Positions 1 through 10,590 of a DNA stretch of 64,000 nucleotides are shown piece by piece (the stretch's first letter is position 1; every line of letters starts with the position of its first letter). The stretch is taken from positions 124,001 to 188,000 of the forward strand of contig NW_026529243.1 of assembly GCF_026262505.1 (NCBI RefSeq). Direction: 5' to 3'. Position numbers and translations under genes: made by a program. Source of the stretch: Trichomonas vaginalis G3. Its lineage: Eukaryota; Parabasalia; Trichomonadida; Trichomonadidae. The notes beneath the pieces are model-generated. The model made no database searches and was not told the origin of the DNA. It was given only the letters and a program-made list of their open reading frames with translations.

Positions 1-28
1 TATTAACCCAAAGTTTGGACACTTTCAA

Positions 29-970
29 GTGGAGATGGAAGGCTTTGGGGTATATATTAATATAATATACCTCAAAGCCTTCCATCTCCACTACAAATGG
101 GAGAAACTTTGTCCGAATAGTTTAACATTTCGGACAAAGTTTCTCCCATCTTTCAATGTAATTGCTACTGTGAGGTACTGACTTGAAGTCAGTGCTTCAC
201 AGGTAGCAATATCCAAAAATTTAAAAACATTTTATCAGTTCGTTAGAGAACTAGAGCTTCCTAGGTACTGAACCAGAATCAGTGCCTAGGGTACTCTAGT
301 GATCTATATAAATCTGAGAAACTTTGAGGAAATTGTTCGACATTTCCTCAAAGTTTCTCAGCAATTTAGCGAGGAATGTTCGTTATCGTGTAGATATTTA
401 TAATATATACATGATAACAAACATTCCCCGCTAAAAGATGTAAAATCTTATAAGAAATAATTGCAAAAGAATAACAAATTGCAACAAATTTTATATGAAA
501 CTGAACCTTATGAGGTAGTGATTCAAGATCACCGCCTCATAAGATTCAGTTTCAATCTCAAGTATCTCAAAAGTAAGGCTCTATTTTTTGCCATGTAAAG
601 TGTCACTTTTTCTATCCAAATGATAAGTTATTCAGAGAAAGTTTCCCAGCTATCAAGAGGGAATTGTTCCTTATGAGGTATATATTCATACTGTATACCT
701 CATAAGGAACAATTCCCTCCTTAAAACGAGAAAACTTGTTCGAAATTGTTTATTCATTTCGAACAAGTTTTCTCGTTTTTAATAAGAAACTAAAGGCTAT
801 GAGGCACTGATTATATATTGTGCCTCACAGCCTTTAGTTTCTAATAGATAGCTGGGAAAACTTTCTCCAAATGATAAGTTATTCAGAGAAAGTTTCCCAG
901 CTATCAAGAGGAATTGTTCCTTATGAGGTATATAGTTATAATGTATACCTCATAAGGAACAATTCCCTCA
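29..970. repeat. Array of about 12 long DNA hairpins (hairpin array 1)
   Basis: About twelve near-perfect inverted repeats of roughly 50-70 bp follow one another with short spacers: about 29-92, 99-150, 160-212, 250-302, 316-361, 367-438, 497-556, 654-722, 728-778, 784-842, 847-905 and 905-970. Each has a basal stem that differs between hairpins and an apical part drawn from a few motifs: GAGGTATATA...TATACCTC, GAGGTACTGA...TCAGTGCCTC-like, and CGAAATTGTTTATTCATTTCG-like. Two hairpins (654-722 and 905-970) are near copies. No convincing coding sequence overlaps. Array 2 near 24,880-25,890 uses the same apical motifs. Function unknown; the array reaches the left edge of the window and may continue. 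Confidence 0.85.
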
Positions 971-3900
971 TTAAAATCGTAGATATTTTTTACTTATTAC
1001 TCATGCTTTCAAAATCACAATCCTCTGAAAAGTTATTTTTTATTAAGAATTTAGAATTTTGATAAATACCTTTTTTCAATTTGATATAATACTTATATAT
1101 TTTCAAAAAGACATTTTGAAAAGATATCTCAAAAGTTCTCTGAAAACCTATTTTTTGATTAATTTTGAGAAATATCCGTATTAAATTAATCACTAAATTC
1201 ATTCAACACTACTTTAATTTTTAAATTCAAAAAATTATATGTGCTTCTTAAAATGTCTCACAAAAATTTTATTATAAAATTATATACAATATTAAAAATC
1301 CCACAACATTTTTTACTTTACATAATCGTACTTCCTCGACGATTAATTTCCCCTCAATTCCTATCGTTGACCGAACTTAGCATGCAACAAAATAATCAAT
1401 TTACATCGTTTTTACTCATAAAAAACAACTAATTTTTGATTTTGATATCATATTTGATAAATACTCATTCCAGAGTTGACGTAATGTATTAATTATTGTT
1501 AGAGATATTGCTTTCGCAGCAAAATTCTTATTTCATGAAAGAAAAAAAAATGATTTTATTCCAACAAAAACAAGTAAACAGATGAATGGAAACGTACTAT
1601 ATTTTCATAAATGTAGTAATCAGTGTGTCAGCTTTTGTTTATAATGTTCGAGTCAAAATGTATTAACTTGTAATAAGAAATATTCGAAGATTATATGAAG
1701 TATTGAGCATTCTTTGTAGAAATATTTGTAATTCATTACTAACATATATAATAAAGTTGTTTTTTTTTCCTTATTGCAATAATTTTGTCTGATTTTAATA
1801 ACTTTTCATGTATACGAGTTGTGTGAATATGCATCATAATATGCGTAAATATACTTATTTGCGACGAATAATGTGGTTGCATAATGGAGGTGCTAAATTT
1901 TGATTTTTAATATGGGGCTTTGGTATGTATAATCATGTTCTTATCTCAACGTAGGAGTATTGGTGCAATATGATTAAAATTTACGAGGTTGATCTTAAAT
2001 TGAATAATTCTGGAGTATAAATCACAATGCAGCTAATTCTATGTTAAAGATAGATACAGATTGTAGTAATCAATTAGGGAGTACAAATTCATTCTTTCAT
2101 TTCTGTCGTATTGAGCAGAAAGGAAGAGATCATAACCCTAGGAAAAAAAGCCCAAATTCGTCACTTTTCATAGTACGTTAAACTCAATTCGCTCGGCGAA
2201 TGCCGAGCACACGTACTCATCATTCAACATAATATTCTCATTCTTTGGTTATTATAGTGCCAGACAACACAAGATTTCAAAGAATTACTTGAGTTTTCAA
2301 TTAATCTTAATCCGATTTTAGATTTATCGAGAACTCCATCATCACAATCACATACTTCAGTGCGGTAACTACAATTATCCATATACAGAAGGAAGTTCTT
2401 TTCGAACAACTCATTTGGAGTCTGTTTTGGAAAGAACTTCTTTCTGTCCGACTTAATTTCATAGTTCCTGATCAACCAAAAGACAGAAACCACACACTAT
2501 CTACTTAGGAAAGGAGTTCTTTCTAAATCTTCCTTAAATTGAGATTTTACGAGAGATAACCCTTCTATTGCACTTAAAAATGAACATTTTGATATCTTTA
2601 GTATCACACATGGTCATATATAGTATTTCATCTACATGAATACATTCATCTTTCGAAGTCTCTCATTAAATGGGAGGCTTCGAAAGATGAATCGTTTTAT
2701 TCATACAACTTTAAATCTCGAACACATTTAGAGAGTGAGTATATCATTTTATTCTTGTTTTGAGTTTATTCTGATTCAAAATTGCAGTGAAAACAGAAGT
2801 TCACACATCATATCTGAATGTGAGCTCATCTATACTTATACGATCTCAATACCTCCACTCTAAGCATAAGAGGTGAAGTTATATAAAAATTATCAGATGC
2901 GTTGAAGTCTCAAAAGTATTGCCTGAATGCTTGTTTCATATTTGTCCAAGTAGTTTCAATGAATAAATGTATTGTTTTTTATAATTTCGATTTATTTTTA
3001 GAAAATATTCAATATAAACCTTTATTGTGTTATTTACATCTCATAAATTCTCTGTCTAAATCATATAAAAGCGCGTTTTACCCCTATGAATCAAGAAATT
3101 CATTCAATATTCATGGTATATTTATTAAATTTATACGATTTACTAATAATCAATATTATATCCTCATAAATAGCAATATATTTTGGTAATCTATGATAAT
3201 CATATACAATATTTAAAATCAAATTTTCATTAGTTTAGGTTCCTTGTTAATAGTAAACCATTATATTTATTACTAATAATAAAATCTATGTGTCGTATTG
3301 AAATTCAATAAAATTACTTATTCGGTCCAAAAAAAAAATTAGATAAAATTTTTCTTTTTTTATGTAATTTTTGTTTTTCATTTTTCTCAAGATCCTAAGT
3401 TATGTTCTAACTTTTGACATCATATCCTATCATGCTAGGCTATATATTATAGCATATCCAAAAGGCAAGGAAATCTATCAGAGAAGCCTTTTTGACCTAT
3501 CGTTGCCCTACCTCTATATAATTTCGATTTCGGAAATTAAATTTCCAAATTTTTTGTCGATTTCGGAAATAACAGGATCCCGCATCCAACACGCAACAAC
3601 AAAACACAAAACACACTTTTTGGTTCTTTCATCGTTTTAATCGTAATTTATGTAATACATGATTTGGATAAATTTTACAATAATAGAACCTATATTATAT
3701 TCTTTTCAAAGATTCTTGCAAATCATCAAAAATAATTGTATTTTAAAAAACGATCAAATTATCCTTTCATTATTTTAAACTTAAATTAGTTTTTATGATT
3801 GACTAAAGCAATCATATTTATTCATCATTAAATAAACAAAAAAATAATATTTGAGAGTTATTTCAAAAAAAAACATTGAATTTATTAATTTGTCTCAATT

Positions 3901-5460
3901 TCAGTATTATAAATTTTTATAATTTCAATATTTTGAAATACACTTTTTAATATTTCAATATTTATGATATTTCAATGTATTAAGTGGTCTCAAATTGAGC
4001 TTCTCAAATATAAGTTGGCCTATTCAAATAATAAAATTAAATAATATTTAAAATAATAAATAAAAGTGATTGAGGTCATAGCAAAACGGCTGTTTCAGTC
4101 ATTAATTCTTAAAAATAAAAAGGGTAAAAACTAAATACAATGGGTAAAATTCAATAGTGTCTGTGCTATCGTTCAATTTGAAGGTGTCTTTTGAAACCGC
4201 AAGACACATTGAATTTTTGAATAGTGTATTATGGTTTGACAGACACCAATGAAAAAAATAAAATGATATTTATTTTAAATATATAAGATCCTTATATAAA
4301 ATATAAATATTTTATCGTTTTATTTTCTTGTTTTAGAAATGTTTTTTATTGAAAAATCAATAAAACTAACTCCAAAATAAAATTTTTGATTTAAAGACAC
4401 TATGATGACACCAAGCAAATCTTCCAAGACACCTATCGTCGGGAATCTAACAACCCTACTTGAATTTAGCTGATATGAGAAAGTTATGGAAATTGAAGCT
4501 ATACTCTTCATTTTTTGAGAGGCAGCAATCCCAGAACTGCTAACACTTTTCGGATTGTTTTAAGAAATTTTTCGATATGGTTTCTGATTCATTTGATTAT
4601 TGCATTGTAGCAACTATATATTTGTATTCGCAGAAATATTGAATATTCTAATTATGGGTGCCGAAATTCAATTTGAATTCAATTTAGCTTGCATGATTGA
4701 TGGATGTGTGGTTCGGCCATACGAAAATTATCGTTAAAAGTCCAAAATGATATGGAAAGGCTTATTAAAAATAATAGATTCTAATTCTATAAGAAATTTA
4801 TATTCTGTTTTTAAAATAACATTTGGATTTTCGATAACGATAACTCCTGTTTTGCATTCAATTTTTGAATTTTCTTGAAAATTGGTAATGAATCCATAAA
4901 TACGGTTTATTATTAGTCAAAATAAAATAGAGAGAGAAAATATAATTTGAGATACTTTGAAAATTTGAAGCAAGTCAATAGTATAATACTTTTTTTGTTA
5001 TGATTCTTATAACAATACCAATTAAATATTTTCCGGAAAATCTAACGATACTTTGAAATACAAAAAGAGTGAGAAAAAAATATTTAATGATGGGTGATTT
5101 AAATGATCAATATTATCCTATTAAATTTTGCCCTAATTTTTAAAAAACCGTTATTCGTTAAGTTAATATAGTATTAATCAAATTCTTCATATTAAATCTC
5201 TAATCAAAAATTTCGTGAGAAAACATTTTTTGATTGAGGAAAAAATTCAAGCATCGAAGTTTTCAAAAAGTTAAATGAGTTCTCACAAATTTGTGTGAAT
5301 TTCTTATTTTATTCCTTTTTCTAGAAGCTAATATACAGTTGTGTTTGACCATTTAAAGTTATAAAATTTGTAATTTTAAAGTCTCATCACACTTTTCAAT
5401 GCTCGATTTTTAAAAACTGTTTAAAAATGGAGCTTATATTGAAATAGTGTAGAGACTAAA
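971..5460. other. AT-rich spacer, no supported gene
   Basis: Very AT-rich sequence with many homopolymer runs. Short open frames occur (for example 2,902-3,189 on the plus strand and 2,224-2,493 on the minus strand), but the latter lacks an ATG at its start and none shows a recognisable domain. Around 4,150-4,450 a short sequence resembling GGTGTCTT/AAGACACC recurs in both orientations, and again near 6,880 and 6,985, which may mark decayed transposon ends. A single perfect hairpin lies at 2,644-2,692. Confidence 0.6.
2644..2692. repeat. Isolated hairpin
   Basis: Inverted repeat with arms ATTCATCTTTCGAAG and CTTCGAAAGATGAAT around an AT-rich loop containing CATTAAATG. It is the same size class as the arrayed hairpins but stands alone. 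No neighbouring gene explains it. Confidence 0.6.
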
Positions 5461-5524
5461 AATTACCACAGACTATTTCAGAGGATTGAGTTGCCACTCA
5501 ATCCTCTGAAAAGTCTGAGGTAAT
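5461..5524. promoter_or_regulatory. Long hairpin just upstream of the glycosyltransferase gene
   Basis: A nearly perfect 64-bp inverted repeat (arms AATTACCACAGACT... and ...AGTCTGAGGTAATT, loop TTGCC) ends about 23 bp before the ATG at 5,548. It could be a 5'-leader structure, a regulatory site, or simply another member of the hairpin class in this window. The regulatory role is inference from position only. Confidence 0.45.
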
Positions 5525-5547
5525 TTGCAAAATTTGAGAACCAAAAT

Positions 5548-6795
5548 ATGATAACTAATCTAAATCGCACTCATTCAAAGCTGCATATCGCGATTTCAAT
5601 GTTAATAATTATGACAATAACAAATTTCATTATCCGCGTTCAAACTGCATTGATTCGTCTTGATATTGAATTATTTTCTACTTACAGTGAAATCAAGCTC
5701 TCTAAAAAAGTATTTTCTTTCTTTCCAGATTTTGAGATCATATGCAAATACAACGAAACATTCAACCCTCCTAAAACAAAAATGTTGCTTTTATATGAGA
5801 ATGATACAACGCTAAACACGTTCGCTAATAACGGTTTCTTACCTCAAACACCAGAGTATAATGACATTCAACATTTTCATTCAACTGTTATTCATGGGAG
5901 AAATATGTTTGTATCAGGTGACAACGCAATATGTACTCTTAAATATTATTATGACATAGGAGACAGAAACAATTTGACTGTTTCACCTTTTTTTAATGGA
6001 ACCATAGTTGGGGAGTATGAAAGTGTTGTTGCTATAGGGCATTTATATACTGCAATATATGGGCATTTTATCAATGAAATAATGGCTCCTTCACAATTAA
6101 TCCCTGCTGAAATTAGGAAAAAATCGTATATTGTTGTTCAAGGAAACAGAAGCATGTGTGAAGAATTAGTCAGAGTACTTGATTTTGAGGATCGAATTAT
6201 ATACTTAACCTGTGATCAATTTGTATTTTGTCGTGATCTTTATACAGTTTGCGATCCAAGAACTCATGGTGGTTATTATGGCCCTTGTTTAGGAAATTTG
6301 TCAATTGTAGTAAGGAAGTATTTTAATTTAACTAAAATCCAGCCCTTATATGTAGGATTGCACAAAAGAAGAGGTCCTACACGTGTGATTGCTAATTTGA
6401 ACGAAATTATTAATTTTTCAAAAAATCTTAATGAATCAATACAATTTATGTATGTTCCAGATATTACAAACACTACGCTTGAAATTGCAAAAATCCATGC
6501 ATCTTTAAGAGTGTTGGTTGGATCTACAGGAAGCAATCTAATTCGAAGTATTTATATGCATCCATTTACTTGTGTCGTTCAAATCTGTCCTCCTAGTTTT
6601 AATTTTGCTGTCACCGTTCAAGAAATTGTATGCAACCTTTATTCAATAGTAGTTACAGAACCTAAATTTTCTTTTAGAGAAAAATCTCCTCAATATATTA
6701 ATATCACCAAAACATATAAAGCTATAAATATTGCACTATATGTTACGGAACATCACGAATGGCCAAATATTTCGGAATTTCATTTATTAAAGTAG
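5548..6795 (+). CDS. GT61/DUF563-type glycosyltransferase, type II membrane protein
   Basis: A 415-residue intact protein. Residues about 14-31 are a hydrophobic segment after a short basic N-terminus, as in a Golgi-type signal anchor with a lumenal catalytic domain. The body fits the GT61 (DUF563) fold: a YGHFINEIMAPSQLIP block at about 171-186, HKRRGPTRVIANLNEI at about 272-287, and LVGSTGSNLIRSIYMHP at about 323-339, which corresponds to the glycine-rich nucleotide-sugar region near the C-terminus of this family. Members transfer sugars such as xylose or GlcNAc to glycans; donor and acceptor cannot be read here. GT61 genes are abundant in trichomonads. It is the only clear cellular gene in the window and has no operon-like neighbours. 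The ATG chosen is the first in frame and directly precedes the signal anchor. Several N-glycosylation sequons (NxT/S) fit a lumenal domain. Confidence 0.85.
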   Translation: MITNLNRTHSKLHIAISMLIIMTITNFIIRVQTALIRLDIELFSTYSEIKLSKKVFSFFPDFEIICKYNETFNPPKTKMLLLYENDTTLNTFANNGFLPQTPEYNDIQHFHSTVIHGRNMFVSGDNAICTLKYYYDIGDRNNLTVSPFFNGTIVGEYESVVAIGHLYTAIYGHFINEIMAPSQLIPAEIRKKSYIVVQGNRSMCEELVRVLDFEDRIIYLTCDQFVFCRDLYTVCDPRTHGGYYGPCLGNLSIVVRKYFNLTKIQPLYVGLHKRRGPTRVIANLNEIINFSKNLNESIQFMYVPDITNTTLEIAKIHASLRVLVGSTGSNLIRSIYMHPFTCVVQICPPSFNFAVTVQEIVCNLYSIVVTEPKFSFREKSPQYINITKTYKAINIALYVTEHHEWPNISEFHLLK

Positions 6796-7122
6796 AAGTA
6801 GTGTGTCGAAAATATGAGGATTCGAGATTGTTTTTACGTAATTTATAAATACCATCGTACATATTTGAGATTTGTGGTGTCTTTTTTACTATATTACAAA
6901 AAATCTATATTAATTTCACTTTTTAATATATGTTATATAGCTAGGGTTGTTAAAAATATCAAAAATTAGCGTTTTGAAGACACCATGGTGTCTTATAATT
7001 TTCCCTTCCTTATTGGCGTGTAGAAATAAATGCGCCAATAGATTGAAGAAGAAGAATTGTTTTTCTCTTAATGAACTTTAATCCTTTTGATATAAGAATA
7101 TTAAAAACATTAATATAATTTC
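6796..7122. other. AT-rich 3' flank of the glycosyltransferase gene
   Basis: AT-rich spacer with no open frame of note. It contains AAGACACCATGGTGTCTT near 6,985, a short perfect palindrome that echoes GGTGTCTT sequences near 4,190, 4,430 and 6,880; these may be remnants of a transposon end. Confidence 0.5.
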
Positions 7123-7334
7123 GAGTGGGGGACAAACTCGCCCATTGTCACTTTTTCATTAACCTTAAACTTGTAATTTTCATTATTTTTAATTAACCTT
7201 ATTTCTTTCCCAATTCCTGATTTATTTTATTCACTTACTATTAAAAGTCACATTTTAATAAAATATAATAATTTATTTATAGCATTTTTTACTATACTGT
7301 AATAAAAAATTAATTATAATAAATTAAATGTTTA

Positions 7335-7691
7335 TTAAATCAAATGTTTTCTTTGCAATAATATTTTTAATGTTGAGTAAACAATGTTGGGATCAAGTGT
7401 ATCATTTTTCAGACCTTTCTGAACAGCTTCAAGCATACTGATGCATTCGACTTTTTTAAATTGTGTCATTTCTTCGAAATCTCTTGTGACTTTTTTGATA
7501 ACTTTAACACTTCTCTCTGAATCCAGACCTTTAATTTGCAACTTAATCAGGAATGAAGGAACAACACTGGAATATAACTCGATGACAAGTTCATCGAGTC
7601 GAAGATTTGGTTGTACACCACTTGTATGTGCCGGATACCATTGTGTCAAATTTTTTCTGAAATTAACTTTAAAAGTACTAAGTAAGATCAT
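7335..7691 (-). CDS. Conserved open frame of unknown function inside element B
   Basis: An open frame of about 119 residues from the ATG at 7,691, beginning MILLSTFKVNFRKNLTQWYP and ending RKHLI. The same frame is present in copy 2 with about one residue changed. Its first part lies in the 121-bp tandem unit, so the N-terminus may have been altered by the repeat. No domain is recognised; a fragment of a transposon-borne protein is possible. The conserved frame may only reflect how recently the two copies diverged. Confidence 0.3.
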   Translation of the reverse strand: MILLSTFKVNFRKNLTQWYPAHTSGVQPNLRLDELVIELYSSVVPSFLIKLQIKGLDSERSVKVIKKVTRDFEEMTQFKKVECISMLEAVQKGLKNDTLDPNIVYSTLKILLQRKHLI

Positions 7692-8056
7692 GAGATATAG
7701 CAATATATGTTTAAACTAACTTATATTTTGGTTGTACACCACTTGTATGTGCCGGATACCATTGTGTCAAATTTTTTCTGAAATTAACTTTAAAAGTACT
7801 AAGTAAGATCATGAGATATAGCAATATATGTTTAAACTAACTTATATTTTGGTTGTACACCACTTGTATGTGCCGGATACCATTGTGTCAAATTTTTTCT
7901 GAAATTAACTTTAAAAGTACTAAGTAAGATCATGAGATATAGCAATATATGTTTAAACTAACTTATATTTTGGTTGTACACCACTTGTATGTGCCGGATA
8001 CCATTGTGTCAAATTTTTTCTGAAATTAACTTTAAAAGTACTAAGTAAGATCATTT
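7609..8056. repeat. 121-bp tandem repeat, nearly four units, in element B copy 1
   Basis: Units begin GGTTGTACACCACTTGTATG at 7,609, 7,730, 7,851 and 7,972, an exact 121-bp period. The last unit stops early at GTAAGATCATTT. Copy 2 of the element has three units. Confidence 0.9.
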
Positions 8057-8198
8057 ATTTTTGCATAATATAATGCCAATATGGTTTCTTTTGATTTTAT
8101 TTCATTTATAAGCAAATCAGATTTACCCAAAAACTCCACTCCATAAGCGTTCATTTGCTAAATTAAAAAGTGACAATGGGCTAGTCTGTCCCTTTCTC

Positions 8199-9765
8199 AT
8201 TCAAAAAGTCGAAAATTTTTCCGAGATGTTAATGGGCAAGACAGTTTTTCGACAAATAAATCGTAAACATGGGAATTAAAATAAGGCGTTATATTACATA
8301 TATGGTAAAGAATATGGATGTGAAGAGCGTTAGTAGAATGGAAAGACTTTGAAATTTTAAAAAATTTATCTGGACTAAAAAATTATTTGATTATAAAAAA
8401 CATATTATATATCAATTGCTATATAGAACTATCATAACAGATTTTGGAAAAGCCGCAAATCCCCAAGCTGGAGAATTCATTAAATACTAATTATTCAGCT
8501 TTTTATCAGAAAGGAAGGTAGTCTAGGGGTTCGGAACACTATGCTCTTTTTGAATCTAAAAGGCAACTGTTCAAATCATAACATCTTTGTTTTTTTTCTT
8601 ATTCTGCCATTATTGTTTTTCCTTGTTATGATTCAAATTAAAAATATTTTAGTAAAGGTATTTTGGACATCATTTTTTCACATTGTCTCAATGCAAATGT
8701 TTGAAAATTTTGTAGGCAATATGACAACTCTTTCAACATTTGTTCTCTTTTATTAACTCAAACAGATTTAGGATCTAATTTCATGCCTTCGAAGACATTT
8801 AAACCATCTTCAACATAATTTATTGACAAATTGATAACAATTACTCATGAATGTCGTAGATTTAATATCCTGTCACTCAGCAACAAATTCGGGTTCAATA
8901 ACAAAGCTCAGTAAAAACTTTACAGAAATTCTCTAATTTATTTTAGTGTCTTTTTGCGTCATTACGGCTGCATTTTCTTCTGCATCTGAACGCTGTGTTT
9001 GGAAGAAGACGAAATACAGAAACTTTCAACACAAGTAATCAGATTTTCTTGTCTTTCATGTTAAAATGCTTCATCTCGCTAGGTATACGTCATTTATTGG
9101 ATGGATTGTTAGCTTTGTGTCCAAATAGCAAAAAAAAAGTATTAATTTAAATTTCGCATTTTGCATAAGTATACGCTTTAATTTATATCAAAACAGATTT
9201 AGATAGCTTAAAACAATATAGTTTACTCATAAATACATCTTGATAATTCACTTCTTCAATTTTCATAATCTTATATCCTGACCTATATCCTCTTATAAAC
9301 CATATTTCTACTGAGATCTTCTTAAAGCATCTTTTTATCCCTATCTACGCCTCGAAACCCTATTTTTCCGGCGGAATATGAATCTTCGGGTCTCGCTGAT
9401 TCGATTTCTGCAGTCAGATCGTAAAAATACTCACTACATAGCCTGATAATCTCAATTTAAGTTCCTTAATTTTTTTGAAAAAAAATTAAAACTCCCTTAT
9501 CAAACATCATGCTCATTTTTACGAATTTCATTTTTCCTTTAAGTTTAAAATATACGCTTTGTAGCATGTTTATAATACATTTTCAATTTACATTTACATT
9601 TTTATTTTTGAATTGTTTATTTATATTTCCGTTTGAACAATAATATTTATTGAAAATTGTGAGAGAAACGGATATAATAAAAAACACCATACAACAAAAT
9701 TCACTTTTTTTCATACTTACGCGGATCACTCCTTTTCGGCCCAATATGCCGGAAATGATAAAACT
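8199..9765. other. AT-rich spacer, no supported gene
   Basis: No open frame with recognisable content; the 71-residue frame at 8,541-8,756 is hydrophobic low-complexity translation of AT-rich DNA. Nothing else is seen. Confidence 0.5.
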
Positions 9766-10590
9766 CTCAGATCTAGTTGCTAAGATCCAAACTCTCGACT
9801 CTCAAATCTACTTCCTCAGATCTTGTTGCTAAGATCCAAACTCTCGACTCTCAAATCTACTTCCTCAGATCTTGTTGCTAAGATCCAAACTCTCGACTCT
9901 CAAATCTATTTCCTCAGATCTTGTTGCTCAGATCTACTTCCTCAGATATTGTTGCTAAGATCTACTTCCTCAGATCTTGTTGCTAAGATCTACTTCCTCT
10001 CAATCTTTGTTGCTAAGATCCAAACTCTCGACTCTCAAATCTACTTTCTCAGATCTTGTTGCTAAGATCTACTTCCTCAGATCTTGTTGCTAAGATCCAA
10101 ACTCTCTACAAATCTACTTCCTCAGATCTTGTTGCTAAGATCCAAACTCTCGACTCTCAAATCTACTTCCTCAGATCTTGTTGCTAAGATCTAAACTCTC
10201 GACTCTCAAATCTACTTCCTCAGATCTTGTTGCTAAGATCTAAACTCTCGACTCTCAAATCTACTTCCTCAGATCTTGTTGCTAAGATCTAAACTCTCGA
10301 CTCTCAAATCTACTTCCTCAGATCTTGTTGCTAAGATCTAAACTCTCGACTCTCAAATCTACTTCCTCAGATCTTGTTGCTAAGATCTAAACTCTCGACT
10401 CTCAAATCTACTTCCTCAGATCTTGTTGCTAAGATCTACTTCCTCAGATATTGTTGCTAAGATCCAAACTCTCGACTCTCAAATCTACTTCCTCAGATCT
10501 TGTTGCTAAGATCTACTTCCTCAGATATTGTTGCTAAGATCTAAACTCTCGACTCTCAAATCTACTTCCTCAGATCTTGTTGCTAAGATC
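9766..10590. repeat. 49-bp minisatellite with 28-bp subunits
   Basis: The long unit is about 49 bp and contains CTCTCGACTCTCAAATCTAC followed by TTCCTCAGATCTTGTTGCTA and AAGATCNAAA. A shorter form of about 28 bp keeps only the TCTACTTCCTCAGATCTTG part. Long and short units are mixed, as expected of unequal exchange. The open frames across it are by-products of the repeat. Confidence 0.9.

Larger units (their letters stand above)
7123..8198. mobile_element. Short MULE-like DNA transposon, family B, copy 1
   Basis: Ends are inverted: left GAGTGGGGGACAAACTCGCC and right, read inward from its end, GAGAAAGGGACAGACTAGCC, both continuing into CATTGTCACTTTTT. A second copy at 18,441-19,395 is almost identical and is flanked by a 10-bp duplication, which is the size produced by Mutator-like transposases known from Trichomonas. 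Copy 1 is longer by exactly one 121-bp tandem unit (1,076 versus 955 bp). No clear target duplication is seen around this copy. It encodes no full transposase, so it must be mobilised in trans. Confidence 0.75.

Noticed and set aside
1-970. CRISPR array
   Set aside because: Repeat and spacer lengths are irregular, each unit is itself a long hairpin, no constant repeat exists, and the context is eukaryotic.
2224-2493. Minus-strand protein of 89 residues
   Set aside because: No ATG at its start, no domain, and AT-rich surroundings; cannot be told from chance.
9650-10065. Open frames with LRSCC repeats
   Set aside because: Translation of the 49-bp minisatellite.
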